In this document: positions 26,412-36,048 of the stretch, in pieces | Layout of the letters: each line of letters starts with the position of its first letter | Position numbering within the stretch: the stretch's first letter is position 1 | Origin: JBJEDU01 sp051872395 | GTDB lineage: Bacteria > Bacillota_I > Bacilli_A > RFN20 > CAG-826 | DNA length: 64,000 bases | Reading direction: 5' to 3' | Assembly: GCA_051872395.1 (NCBI GenBank) | Contig: JBJEDU010000035.1 | Coordinates: 61,709-125,708, forward strand | The notes under the pieces: generated by a model | Told to the model about the DNA's origin: nothing | Databases searched by the model: none | What the model saw: only the letters and a program-made list of their open reading frames with translations | Made by a program: the position numbers and the translations under genes

Positions 26412-27869
26412 TTAAATTTTGACCATTTCTACATTATCAATACTGGTAGTTCCACTATTATCATTATTAACGAAATTTATTGACATATAATAAGAGTTTG
26501 AAGGCGCAATTACTTCTTGGGTATATGTTTGATATTCACTATTTTTATCTATATTAATAATTACAGAATCAAGAGGCGCATTACTAGTTGCGTCATAGAA
26601 ATATACTCTCGCTAAAGCGTTATTTGAAGTCGTTTTTGCGTCGAAAGTTAATTTATATTTGAAGTTTTCGTATACACTATCGATTTCTTGAATAAGATAT
26701 CCACCATCGACTACATTAGCAGCGTACAATGAATTATTACCATCAACATTAGAGATGTAACAAACTTCTTCTACTGGTTTAGTTTCGACATTTTTTCTTC
26801 TAAAAGACCAACCATATTCTGTGAGATCTAAAGTACTATTTTTAGCGTATTCAAAATCACCATTACTCACTTTGTTTGCTTCTTCAAAATATGTTGGGTT
26901 TGTAGGATATTGATTAATTGATACTCCATTAACAGAAATAGAAGGATTATGAGGAGTATATGTTTGAGAAGAATCAAACGCTAAATACTTAACATAATCA
27001 ACATACATATAGTCGGTTTCAAAAAATGAATCACCAACGAATCCTGCGTTATTTGGAAACCAACAGCCAAACCATAATCTCGTTTCTAAATCAGGAATAA
27101 AATTAGTGCTGACACTCGTAATATATCCATCGATATAATAAACAATCATATTTGGATTTGTGTACCAATCAAAACCAAAGACATGATAATTTCCATCATT
27201 TAAATAAGTAGTAATTTCACCTAGGAAAGATGGCATATCTTGTGATTCATTTAAAGTCTCAGTTATATAATTAGTGTTTAAAACATTTTTAAAGGAAATC
27301 ATACCATTTGATTTACCGCCTGGTAATTCGATATCGATTTCATGATTTAAATTTTCTCCAGATTCACTTGGCGTATTTGCGTATGTCCAAAAAGCCGTAC
27401 ATGCACCTTGACGAGGTAAAGGTTTCATTTTGATTTCAAATCGGCCAGGTGTAAATGTTCTTTTAGAAATGAGTGCTGCTCCAGTATTTCTTCCATCTTT
27501 TAAACTTCCGACACCTTTAACTTCACCTTTCGCATAATATCGACCATTTCCTCTTAAAATGAGTTCACCATTTTGAGAAAAGAAGACATTATCTGAAATG
27601 ACACCACCATTACCATTTCCCCATGCCCCATTACCGATATACCAATTATCGTAATTGACACCATTATCAAAACCATCAAAGAAACTATTTTCTAAATCGA
27701 AAGAAACGGTATTTAATAGTTGTAATTTTGCTTGGGGAACAAGCTTATCAATGTTTGATTCACTTTCATCTTTGCTATTACAACTTGTTAAAGCAACTAA
27801 AGAAAGAATACTTACTAATCCGTAAGCAAAATAATGATTAAAATTTAAGCGGTTATTAAACAATTTCAT
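26412..27869 (-). CDS. GH16 beta-glucanase lipoprotein with C-terminal binding module
   Basis: The product has 485 residues. A lipoprotein signal ends at Cys30 (ALTSC). Residues ~60-300 are a GH16 jelly roll with the catalytic motif HEIDIELPG: nucleophile Glu177, Asp179 and acid/base Glu181 (E-x-D-x-E form, as in lichenases and some laminarinases). Residues ~335-480 form a CBM4/9-like sandwich (SNGDFEYAKNST, GYLIQEID). It should cleave beta-1,3 or mixed-linked beta-glucan at the cell surface and feed the importer encoded next. It is the first gene of a long minus-strand operon. Agarase or carrageenase activity within GH16 cannot be excluded, but is less likely beside GH94. Confidence 0.9.
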   Translation of the reverse strand: MKLFNNRLNFNHYFAYGLVSILSLVALTSCNSKDESESNIDKLVPQAKLQLLNTVSFDLENSFFDGFDNGVNYDNWYIGNGAWGNGNGGVISDNVFFSQNGELILRGNGRYYAKGEVKGVGSLKDGRNTGAALISKRTFTPGRFEIKMKPLPRQGACTAFWTYANTPSESGENLNHEIDIELPGGKSNGMISFKNVLNTNYITETLNESQDMPSFLGEITTYLNDGNYHVFGFDWYTNPNMIVYYIDGYITSVSTNFIPDLETRLWFGCWFPNNAGFVGDSFFETDYMYVDYVKYLAFDSSQTYTPHNPSISVNGVSINQYPTNPTYFEEANKVSNGDFEYAKNSTLDLTEYGWSFRRKNVETKPVEEVCYISNVDGNNSLYAANVVDGGYLIQEIDSVYENFKYKLTFDAKTTSNNALARVYFYDATSNAPLDSVIINIDKNSEYQTYTQEVIAPSNSYYMSINFVNNDNSGTTSIDNVEMVKI

Positions 27870-28028
27870 AATTTTATTATAAATGTTTTTTATGGATGTA
27901 AAGAATATTTTTTTAATTTTCTTAAATAACTCAATTTTTTATAGATTTTTATATCTTGTAATTTCTTATTTTAATAAATTATAATTTAATTAAGTTAATT
28001 TTTTAAGAAAGTTAAAAAAGGAGTTTTT
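27870..28028. promoter_or_regulatory. Divergent promoter region of the beta-glucan locus
   Basis: Plus strand: -35 TTGTAA (27956-27961), 18-base spacer, -10 TATAAT (27980-27985), then AAAGGAG before the ATG at 28029. Minus strand: a TTTACA with a TATAAT/TAATAA box 15-17 bases on, ending ~10 bases before the GH16 ATG. A 9-bp inverted pair TTTCTTAAA (27918-27926) / TTTAAGAAA (28002-28010) brackets the plus promoter. It is AT-rich, so its role as a regulator site is only a guess. Confidence 0.55.
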
Positions 28029-29450
28029 ATGAAAAATCGCATTTTAAAAATCTCAATTTTATGTGCTTCTAGCTTACTTTTGACAAGCGCATTATCTAGT
28101 TGCAACAAGACAACAAACGATTTAACGACATTAAATATTGTTTGTTTAAATAAAGGATATGGTGATACTTGGATAAAAAATCTCGTTAGTGAATGGGAAA
28201 GACAAAATCCAGAATATAAAGTTCATCTCGAAGCCACTAGTAGTGCTTCCACTATTATTCAAAGAAATATTAATAGTAAAAATAATACTGATGACTTATA
28301 TATTTCTGTTGGTAATGACTGGAAAACATACGCAGCAAGTAATAAATTTTTACCGCTTGATGATTTAATTGAAGAAGAAGTCGATGGAGTAAAAATTAAA
28401 AATAAAGTTAATAAAGAATATCAAGACTCCATCTACTATACAAACACCAATAACGAAACTCATGTTTATCGTCTTCCATGGACAAGTGGTGTTGGTGGAA
28501 TTTATTACAACGCAAAAATGTTTGATGATAACGGATGGAACATTCCAACAACATATAATGAATTATTAACATTGATCGATACAATCAAAAATGCCAATAT
28601 TCCAGTCGCTGGTAGCGAGACAGATGTTGTTAAACCATTTGTTTATACTGGACAAAATACTGACTATTTCGATTACGCTGTTTTTACATGGTGGGCACAA
28701 CTTGCAGGTATCGATGCCATCAAAGAATTTTTAACTTATAGTGATGCTTCTGTCTTCGATTATACTAATAGCGAAAAAGCCTATTCTAAATTATATGAAG
28801 CAACTGCTTTATGGAATAATATTTTCCAAGATAAGAGCAATTATGTTGAAGGAAGTGCCGGAAAAACTAATCACCAAGCTCAACAAAACTTTTTAAACGG
28901 ATACGCTGCGATGATGTTTAATTCCGATTGGCTTTACAATGAAATGATTAATTATATGGATAATAAGACATTACCAAGCACCTTCGATTTAAAGATTATG
29001 AAAACTCCAACTGCACCAAATGCTGTTGAACCAAATGCAAGCTATATCGTTGGTGAAGACCAATATATTGCCATCCCAAAAACAACTCAAAAAGCCGATT
29101 TAGCTAAGTCATTTATTAAATTATTAGTCTCTGATTATTCGATGAAAAATTTCTTAGATAATGCCTATGGTTTAATGGCGTATTCTTGGGATACATCTAC
29201 ATATAATTCTTCAAATACATATGTGAATTCTTTATTAGATTATCGTATAGGATTAGAAGAAACATATACCAATTATAGTTCTTCTCCATTATACCTTTCT
29301 GGCTTAGTGGATATTTGGTCAACCTCTGCAGCTAGACCATTTAAAGGTTTATTAGATGGGACGATTGCGTCTATTGACGCCGCATTTATTACTATCAAAA
29401 ATAATGCAAATGATAACTGGTCAACTTGGTTAAGACAAGCAGGATTATAA
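28029..29450 (+). CDS. Sugar ABC transporter substrate-binding lipoprotein (second importer)
   Basis: The product has 473 residues. A lipoprotein signal ends at Cys25 (LSSC). The mature protein follows the family 1 solute-binding pattern. It has an early LNIVCLNKGYGDTW strand-loop, aromatic residues for sugar stacking, and the mid-protein FLNGYAAMMFNSDWL signature, where such proteins read the open/closed hinge. AAAGGAG precedes the ATG. It is transcribed with the GH94 phosphorylase 4 bases downstream and divergently from its permeases. The probable ligand is a beta-glucan oligosaccharide (inference). Confidence 0.92.
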   Translation: MKNRILKISILCASSLLLTSALSSCNKTTNDLTTLNIVCLNKGYGDTWIKNLVSEWERQNPEYKVHLEATSSASTIIQRNINSKNNTDDLYISVGNDWKTYAASNKFLPLDDLIEEEVDGVKIKNKVNKEYQDSIYYTNTNNETHVYRLPWTSGVGGIYYNAKMFDDNGWNIPTTYNELLTLIDTIKNANIPVAGSETDVVKPFVYTGQNTDYFDYAVFTWWAQLAGIDAIKEFLTYSDASVFDYTNSEKAYSKLYEATALWNNIFQDKSNYVEGSAGKTNHQAQQNFLNGYAAMMFNSDWLYNEMINYMDNKTLPSTFDLKIMKTPTAPNAVEPNASYIVGEDQYIAIPKTTQKADLAKSFIKLLVSDYSMKNFLDNAYGLMAYSWDTSTYNSSNTYVNSLLDYRIGLEETYTNYSSSPLYLSGLVDIWSTSAARPFKGLLDGTIASIDAAFITIKNNANDNWSTWLRQAGL

Positions 29451-29454
29451 AATA

Positions 29455-31962
29455 ATGAATACCTTTATAGACGAACTAAAACATATACTTTCTTTAACAC
29501 GCGAAAAAAAACTTTATAAAGAAGGCTATATAAATGAAAATTGTTATTTTTTAAATGACGATTATATTTTATGTGAATATCGTGATCACGGTGATTCAAG
29601 ATATCCATATATTGAAGATGGTTTAAATATTTGGGCCCATTCTTCTGGATATATTTCTATCAATGAATCGAACTTTTTTCTCATTCCTCCAGCGTTAGAG
29701 GGTAAAGAGCCTTTCTTTAATGTGATAAGTGGAATAAAGAAAAATAATAAATACGAAACTTCTTCAATTTTAGGAGTATTAGAAGAAAACGAAAATAATC
29801 ATGTCAAAGTAATTTATTCCAAATCAAAAGCTATATATATCAAAGAAAAAGATGGAATAATTTCAGCGTTTAGAATTGGTATCAATAAAGATAAAAAAAT
29901 ATTGTTCTCTATTATATCTATTAATAAAGATAATAAAGAAAAAGAAATATTACTATCAACATATATCAATCCTTTAATGATGCACACTGCATCAGAAAAT
30001 GATGAAACCAAATGGTTTAAAAGAACATCATTATTAGAAGATGGCTGTTATTTTTTAGGTATTGAAGATTTAAGTCGAGAAATCCATTTATCAAATTATG
30101 CTTTATTAAGAAGAAGTTATTATGGAAAAGAAATGGAAAAATCTTTTACTACTTCTCACTTAGATTACGCAGGTGGGAAAAATTTAAGCATTAAAAACTC
30201 ATCTTCATTAAGAAATGGATTTTTTAATTTAAATAAAAAGACCACTCAATTTAATGAAACCGCGATATACGGAGATTTATATAAAACAACACTCAATGAA
30301 AATGAATATATTCAAATCGATTATGAATTATCACTTCATTTAGAAGATAGTTCAATAATAAATGAATATGTCCCACATAAAATTAATAATGATGAAGATT
30401 TTGTAAAAATTGAAAATAACATAAAAGACAATTATAAACAAGATAACCTACGAATTGAATTGAAAGGTATCGAGAAAAAATATGGTGTCAGCGATTATAT
30501 TTTCAATTCATTTATTAAAAGTGTCATCAACCAAGTCGATTATGGAAGTAAAACCAAAAATTCATCGTTAATGCAACTTGGAGTTAGAGATTTATTTCAA
30601 ATGATTGAATCATCTTTACTTTGGGACAACAAAATAGCGAGAGAAAAAATCATCAAAGCATTTTCATTTGAATTTTCTAACGGAAGATTTTTAAGACAAT
30701 TTTCCACTCCTGAAAATCTCAATAAGTCCTTCTTAGTGGATTCAAGAGAATTTATCGATCAAGGTCAATGGGTAATTTCAACCTTGTATACATATTTATC
30801 ATTTACAAATGATTTTTCAATCCTTGATGAAAATGCTAATTATATTGAATTAGAAAATGCAAATCGCGCTCATTTTACAAATAAAATAGATACGATTTAC
30901 GAGCATTTATTAAAAATTAAAGACTATTTAATTGGAAATATTGATGAAGAAACCGGTTGTTTAAAAACTCTATATGGAGATTGGAATGACGCTGTCGATG
31001 GACTTGGAAGAAACTATAATTCAAACTTATCTTCTTCATTTTCTAATGGTGTTTCTTCAATGGCAACTTTCCATTTATATAAAAATCTCACTGAACTTAA
31101 AGAAATTATTCTTAAATATAAAATGGATATATCTCTCATTTTAGAATTAGATAAAATACAATCTAAATTGAAGAAAAGTATCGATAATAATTTAATTGTA
31201 AAAAATGAGCAAAATGAAAGAAGAATTATTCATGGGTGGGGAGAAAATAAATCGTTCTTTGTTGGAAGTTTTTTAGATGTCGATAATAAATCGAGACATT
31301 CTTTAACTTCAAATTCTTTCTATGTAATTTCTAACCTATATTCATCTAATAAATCTATTAAAGAAGATATATTAAAAGCCTATGAATGTTTAGATAGCAA
31401 ATATGGTTTAAAAACCTTTGATGAATTTTTTGATAAAGATTCATATAAAGTTGGAAGAATTATCAATTTACCAAAAGGAACCGCTGAAAACGCTGCGACA
31501 TATATACACGCAACAATATTCGCTATTAAATCATTATTAATGATGGAAGAACCTATTAAAGCTTATGAACAATTATTTAAAGTACTTCCAATCACTCATG
31601 ATTATTTAACTTCCACTCCATTTGTTATGCCTAATTCTTATATTTACAATGAAGATTTAGGAGTTGATGGAGAATCGATGAGCGATTGGTATACTGGAAG
31701 TTCAAATACTTTAATTAAAACCATCGTTTTTGATTTATTTGGTATAAGGCCAAAACTTAACGATGAACTTTATATTTTCCCTCAAAAGAAAATGTTCTTC
31801 AAAGAAGCAAAACTTGATATCAATGTGAAAAATAAGAAAATTCATCTTTTCTATCGAAGAGATAATAAATTGAGAGGAAAGATTAAAATTAATGGACAGA
31901 TAATTAAAAATAATAAGATTGTCTTATCTAATTATCCTGAAGAAATCAATATTCTTATATAG
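29455..31962 (+). CDS. GH94 (former GT36) beta-glucan-oligosaccharide phosphorylase
   Basis: The product has 835 residues and no signal peptide, so it is cytoplasmic. GH94 enzymes split beta-glucosidic disaccharides with phosphate, giving alpha-glucose-1-phosphate. The N-terminal beta-sandwich (~1-300) is divergent. The (alpha/alpha)6 barrel follows, with the catalytic GDWNDA motif at 508-513. Downstream are WGENKSFFVGSF and SDWYTGSSNTLIK, matching the phosphate- and substrate-binding parts of the family. Cellobiose, laminaribiose or longer beta-1,3-oligosaccharides are possible; the GH16 neighbour favours the last two. Glucose-1-phosphate could go to the phosphomutase at 15330. The gene ends at a terminator. 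Confidence 0.85.
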   Translation: MNTFIDELKHILSLTREKKLYKEGYINENCYFLNDDYILCEYRDHGDSRYPYIEDGLNIWAHSSGYISINESNFFLIPPALEGKEPFFNVISGIKKNNKYETSSILGVLEENENNHVKVIYSKSKAIYIKEKDGIISAFRIGINKDKKILFSIISINKDNKEKEILLSTYINPLMMHTASENDETKWFKRTSLLEDGCYFLGIEDLSREIHLSNYALLRRSYYGKEMEKSFTTSHLDYAGGKNLSIKNSSSLRNGFFNLNKKTTQFNETAIYGDLYKTTLNENEYIQIDYELSLHLEDSSIINEYVPHKINNDEDFVKIENNIKDNYKQDNLRIELKGIEKKYGVSDYIFNSFIKSVINQVDYGSKTKNSSLMQLGVRDLFQMIESSLLWDNKIAREKIIKAFSFEFSNGRFLRQFSTPENLNKSFLVDSREFIDQGQWVISTLYTYLSFTNDFSILDENANYIELENANRAHFTNKIDTIYEHLLKIKDYLIGNIDEETGCLKTLYGDWNDAVDGLGRNYNSNLSSSFSNGVSSMATFHLYKNLTELKEIILKYKMDISLILELDKIQSKLKKSIDNNLIVKNEQNERRIIHGWGENKSFFVGSFLDVDNKSRHSLTSNSFYVISNLYSSNKSIKEDILKAYECLDSKYGLKTFDEFFDKDSYKVGRIINLPKGTAENAATYIHATIFAIKSLLMMEEPIKAYEQLFKVLPITHDYLTSTPFVMPNSYIYNEDLGVDGESMSDWYTGSSNTLIKTIVFDLFGIRPKLNDELYIFPQKKMFFKEAKLDINVKNKKIHLFYRRDNKLRGKIKINGQIIKNNKIVLSNYPEEINILI

Positions 31963-31986
31963 TTTCTTATTATTTATTAATTATTT

Positions 31987-32046
31987 AAGGACGATATTTA
32001 TTCAAATATTGATGTGTAATAATTGAATATTGTCGTCCTTTTATTT
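31987..32046 (+). terminator. Intrinsic terminator after the GH94 gene
   Basis: AAGGACGA (31987-31994) pairs with TCGTCCTT (32033-32040). The stem extends through TATTTATTCAA / TTGAATATTG with mismatches. TTATTT follows. It separates the GH94 transcript from the protease gene 44 bases on. Confidence 0.75.
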
Positions 32047-32089
32047 ACAATAAAAATGAACAAAAAATATAAGTCGAGGAGAGATTGAA

Positions 32090-34570
32090 ATGAAAAACAT
32101 TTTTAAAAGAAAAAATATTTTTGTAACCATTTTATTAAGTTGCTTGTTTCTTTCGTCATGTACATTAATTAATAATACATCTTCAGAAAGTTCAAACACT
32201 TCTTCTGAAGGAGAAAATTCTTCTGAAGTTGTCGAAAATAAAGAAATTAAATTAACATTAACTCCAACAAACGGAAACGCCACAAATTCCAGTGGTTATA
32301 ATTCCACATCCACTACAGTCACCGCAAAAGATAGTGACGGTAATGAATTTGATTTTACTTACATTTTTGGAATGAAATTCAATAATTATGTTGTTCAATT
32401 AAAAGCATCAACTGGATGTTATTATAATGAAACACCTATCTCTAATATTAATAAGATTAAAGTCACTTACACATCAGAAACATTAATGAAAATTAAATAT
32501 GGAAGTGAAATGGGTTCATATAATGATTATTTAGAAATTGAAAGTGGCGAAGAAGTTGATATTCCATTAAATAACCACTTCTTCTATCTAACGACTGGTT
32601 CCAAATATTCAAGAATTAGTAAAATTGAAATCAACTATACAACTGGACCAGTTGAACCAACAATCAAAAGCATTTCACTAGAAGAAACTAATTTTAGATA
32701 TTTATCAACAAAAAGTTATGTCAGTCAAACTAACGCTGTGGTAAAAGCAACATGGACTGATAAAAATGTCACGACTTTAGATTACGACCCACTTGGAGTC
32801 AATGGATATTGCTTTGTGGCAACAAATTCTTCAGGCACTGAAGTTGATCCAAAAAATCCATTTAATGTCGAAGGCGAATATGAAATTAAAGCAAAATACA
32901 AAGAATTATATTCTGATAGTGTTACTATTTACGCAAGTGAAAGCCTATCAACACCAATTTTAGTTAAAGAAATTAATCTTAGCACTTTATCTATAAATGT
33001 TTCTATCGATCAAGAATCTCCATTTTTAGTTGAAATCGTCCCATCTTATGCGACAAATAAAACACTAAGTTATGAAATAAAAGACCCCACTATCGCAAGC
33101 GTTGATCAAATAAACAACACAGTCAAAGGTCTTAAAATAGGAGAAACAGAACTAACAATTACATCCACTGATGGTTCAAATGTTAGTAACTCAATTGCAA
33201 TTACTGTTTCTGATTCAACTTATGTTGCTTCTTCTTATCCTTATACTTTAAAAGACGCCAATATGTCGATGGGTTATGATTCTTTAAATCCAATTGGTGA
33301 AGCTGATATATTAATTGTTCCTGTTCAACTTTCAGGAGCGACAAGTTGGACTTCTTCAATGCTTGAAAGAGTTAGAAAAGCTTTCTTTGGAACAAGCGAT
33401 GATACCAATTATTTTGAAAGCGTTAAATCTTTCTATGAAAGAGCGAGCTATAACAAATTTACATTAAAAGGAGAGATCGCTCCGGTATACCAATCTTCAT
33501 ATACAGTCACCCAAATTAAAAATGCCGGAGAAAGCGCTATTGAGTCAAAAATTATTGATGAATACTACTCTTCTGCTGATGCCACATTACTCAAAAACCA
33601 CGATTTAGATAGTAACGGCCACATCGATACAACAATATTCCTCTATTCAAATAATTATGATGGAGATAATTTCTGGGCATGGGTCTGGTATTTAAATGGC
33701 ACGAACACAAATAAAACAAAACCTACTATTGGAACATATATGTGGGCTTCATACAATTTTATGAATGATGGACTTTCATCAAGTGAAACTTCAACGAAAG
33801 TTGACGCTCATACATACATTCATGAATTTGGTCACGTTTTAGGTCTTGATGACTATTATTGCTATGACGATAATGGTTGGGATCCTGTTGGCACTAGCGA
33901 AATGCAATCATATAACGTTGGTGATCAATCTATCTTCTCTAAAGTACAATTAGGTTGGGCCAATCCACAAGTAATTAAAAAAGGCACTTCTACAGTTGAT
34001 ATCAAACTTAAAACTAGTGCTTTATATAATGATGCAATATTAATCAGCGATGAATGGAATGGTTCACCAATGGATGAATATATTCTTGTTGAATTATATA
34101 CTCCAAAAGGTAACAACTTGACGGATTCGCAGACAGCGTATAGTAATGGAGTGAAGATGTATACGACTTCTGGTTTAAGAATTTATCACGCTGATGCGAG
34201 ATTAGTGAGGTTGACCAGCGCCTCTTCTACTTCTTCAACTTATAGTGACACCATAAAAGATGATGCCATATACTTTACAGGGGCTTCTAATTCAACTAGT
34301 TGGTCGTATTTAAAATCACCATATAATTCCACTTATCGTTTAGTGCAACTCATGCAAGCGAATGTGACGAGTTCAACCAGTTCAAATCACTTTAAAAATG
34401 GTGGTAAAAATACAAATGATACTTTATATGGACTAAATCAAACTTTCCAAGCTTCAAGTGTCTTCTTTGCGAATGGTACAAAATTTAACGATGGCACAGA
34501 AGTTGGTTATTCTATAACCATGATTAGTCTTCAAGATGAAGAATGTACTGTTAGAATCACAAAAATTTAA
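32090..34570 (+). CDS. M6-type metalloprotease lipoprotein with Ig-like domain
   Basis: The product has 826 residues. A lipoprotein signal ends at Cys24 (LSSC), followed by a Ser-rich linker to ~45. Residues ~50-190 are an unassigned sandwich, ~190-285 a second one, and ~292-375 a bacterial Ig-like BIG2 domain. Residues ~380-826 are the catalytic domain, with the metzincin-type zinc motif HEFGHVLGLDD (His578, Glu579, His582, then Asp588) and DYY after it, as in immune-inhibitor-A (M6) peptidases. It is surface-bound and probably degrades host or dietary protein. GAGGAGA precedes the ATG. It shares a direction with the GH13 gene 8 bases downstream. Confidence 0.88.
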   Translation: MKNIFKRKNIFVTILLSCLFLSSCTLINNTSSESSNTSSEGENSSEVVENKEIKLTLTPTNGNATNSSGYNSTSTTVTAKDSDGNEFDFTYIFGMKFNNYVVQLKASTGCYYNETPISNINKIKVTYTSETLMKIKYGSEMGSYNDYLEIESGEEVDIPLNNHFFYLTTGSKYSRISKIEINYTTGPVEPTIKSISLEETNFRYLSTKSYVSQTNAVVKATWTDKNVTTLDYDPLGVNGYCFVATNSSGTEVDPKNPFNVEGEYEIKAKYKELYSDSVTIYASESLSTPILVKEINLSTLSINVSIDQESPFLVEIVPSYATNKTLSYEIKDPTIASVDQINNTVKGLKIGETELTITSTDGSNVSNSIAITVSDSTYVASSYPYTLKDANMSMGYDSLNPIGEADILIVPVQLSGATSWTSSMLERVRKAFFGTSDDTNYFESVKSFYERASYNKFTLKGEIAPVYQSSYTVTQIKNAGESAIESKIIDEYYSSADATLLKNHDLDSNGHIDTTIFLYSNNYDGDNFWAWVWYLNGTNTNKTKPTIGTYMWASYNFMNDGLSSSETSTKVDAHTYIHEFGHVLGLDDYYCYDDNGWDPVGTSEMQSYNVGDQSIFSKVQLGWANPQVIKKGTSTVDIKLKTSALYNDAILISDEWNGSPMDEYILVELYTPKGNNLTDSQTAYSNGVKMYTTSGLRIYHADARLVRLTSASSTSSTYSDTIKDDAIYFTGASNSTSWSYLKSPYNSTYRLVQLMQANVTSSTSSNHFKNGGKNTNDTLYGLNQTFQASSVFFANGTKFNDGTEVGYSITMISLQDEECTVRITKI

Positions 34571-34578
34571 AGACTAAT

Positions 34579-36048
34579 ATGAATGTAAAAGATTTAATAT
34601 TTTACGAAATATATCCAACTTCATTTTTCGATTCCAATAATGATGGAATTGGTGATTTAAATGGAATAATTCAAAAATTAGATTATATTCAAGATTTAGG
34701 TTTTAATGCTTTATGGATTAATCCTTTCTTTCTTTCACCTTTTAAAGATGGAGGATACGATATTAAAGATTTTTATGAAGTAGACCCAAAATTTGGTAAT
34801 CTAACAGATTTAAATAATCTAATTAAAGAAGTTCATCATCGAAAGATGAAAATTATTATCGATTTAGTAGCAGGGCACGCTAGTGAAGAAAATGAAGAAT
34901 TTCTTTTAAGTGCTTTAGATGAGAAAAATTTTTATTCAGATTTATTTATTTGGAATAATTCTACTTGGGAGATGGAACCCAATTATAAATTAATTTCTGG
35001 TCGACACGAAAGATTTGGTAATTATTTAGTGAATTTCTTTTCTTTTCAACCAGCGTTTAATTATGGTTTTAATCGTATCGAATATCCATCTTGGCAAATG
35101 TCATATAAAGATGAAAGAACATTTAAAGCAAGAGAATACATGTTAAACGTTATGCACTTTTATTTGAAATTAGGAGTCGATGGTTTTCGTGTTGATATGG
35201 CGGACTCTCTCGTTAAAAACGACGACGAAAAAACTGCGACTATAGAAGTTTGGAACTATTTATTCTCTTTTATTAGAAAAGAATTTAAAGACGCGATATT
35301 TGTTTCAGAATGGTGTAATCCATATCAATCTTTTAAAGCCGGGTTTGATATTGATTTTCTTCTCGCTGGCCATCGCCATTTTTTCACTTCTCTCACTCGT
35401 CATTTTCATGATGAAGAAGATATTTTAAATGGTGGAAATCTTTCATATTTTGTTAATAATATGAAAGAACTATTGAGTTTTGCAAAAAAAGAAAATAAAT
35501 ATCTTGGTTTAATAAGTGGAAATCACGACACTGAACGTTTAGCGAGCTCTCATGATATAAATGAACTTAAAATAATATATTTATTATTGTTTACATTACC
35601 TGGTATCCCTTTTGTGTATTATGGAGATGAAATCGAAATGAAACACGCTTACATCAAAAGCAAAGATGGAGGATATCAAAGAACTGGGGATCGCACTCCG
35701 ATGCAATGGGATAATTCAAAAAATGGTGGCTTCTCGAAAACTGATGGAGATTTATATTTACCAGCTTTCCTTGTCGACCACACAAATGTAATAGATAAAT
35801 CTAAAGAAGAAAATTCACTATTTAACACTATTAAAGAATTAATTTCTATTCGTAAAAATTATCCATCTTTAACTTCTTTTGACTTTGATATTAAAGAAGA
35901 AAATAGAATAATTACTATTTCTAGAAACGAGTTAGAAATAGTTATTAATCTCTCTAACGAAGATAAACAAATAGATAAAGAAATGATATATAATTTAAGT
36001 AAAGACAACATATTACATATAAAATCAGGAGCGATCTATCGAAAATGA
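34579..36048 (+). CDS. GH13 alpha-glucosidase/amylase-like enzyme, cytoplasmic
   Basis: The product has 489 residues and no signal peptide. It is a (beta/alpha)8 barrel of family 13. FYEIYPTSF and GIGDLNGI open the barrel; GFRVDMADS carries Arg204 and nucleophile Asp206; FVSEW carries acid Glu244; and GNHDTER carries His316-Asp317. The QRTGDRTPMQWD stretch is typical of oligo-1,6-glucosidase, trehalose-6-phosphate hydrolase and sucrose hydrolase relatives. It probably acts on imported alpha-glucosides. No clear ribosome site is seen, so translation may be coupled to the protease gene, whose stop is 8 bases before. It overlaps the next gene by 4 bases (ATGA). Confidence 0.92.
   Translation: MNVKDLIFYEIYPTSFFDSNNDGIGDLNGIIQKLDYIQDLGFNALWINPFFLSPFKDGGYDIKDFYEVDPKFGNLTDLNNLIKEVHHRKMKIIIDLVAGHASEENEEFLLSALDEKNFYSDLFIWNNSTWEMEPNYKLISGRHERFGNYLVNFFSFQPAFNYGFNRIEYPSWQMSYKDERTFKAREYMLNVMHFYLKLGVDGFRVDMADSLVKNDDEKTATIEVWNYLFSFIRKEFKDAIFVSEWCNPYQSFKAGFDIDFLLAGHRHFFTSLTRHFHDEEDILNGGNLSYFVNNMKELLSFAKKENKYLGLISGNHDTERLASSHDINELKIIYLLLFTLPGIPFVYYGDEIEMKHAYIKSKDGGYQRTGDRTPMQWDNSKNGGFSKTDGDLYLPAFLVDHTNVIDKSKEENSLFNTIKELISIRKNYPSLTSFDFDIKEENRIITISRNELEIVINLSNEDKQIDKEMIYNLSKDNILHIKSGAIYRK

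Noticed and set aside
27918..28010. 9-bp inverted pair TTTCTTAAA/TTTAAGAAA as the ROK operator
   Set aside because: All A/T-rich and 75 bases apart in very AT-rich DNA; expected by chance and unlike known ROK operators.
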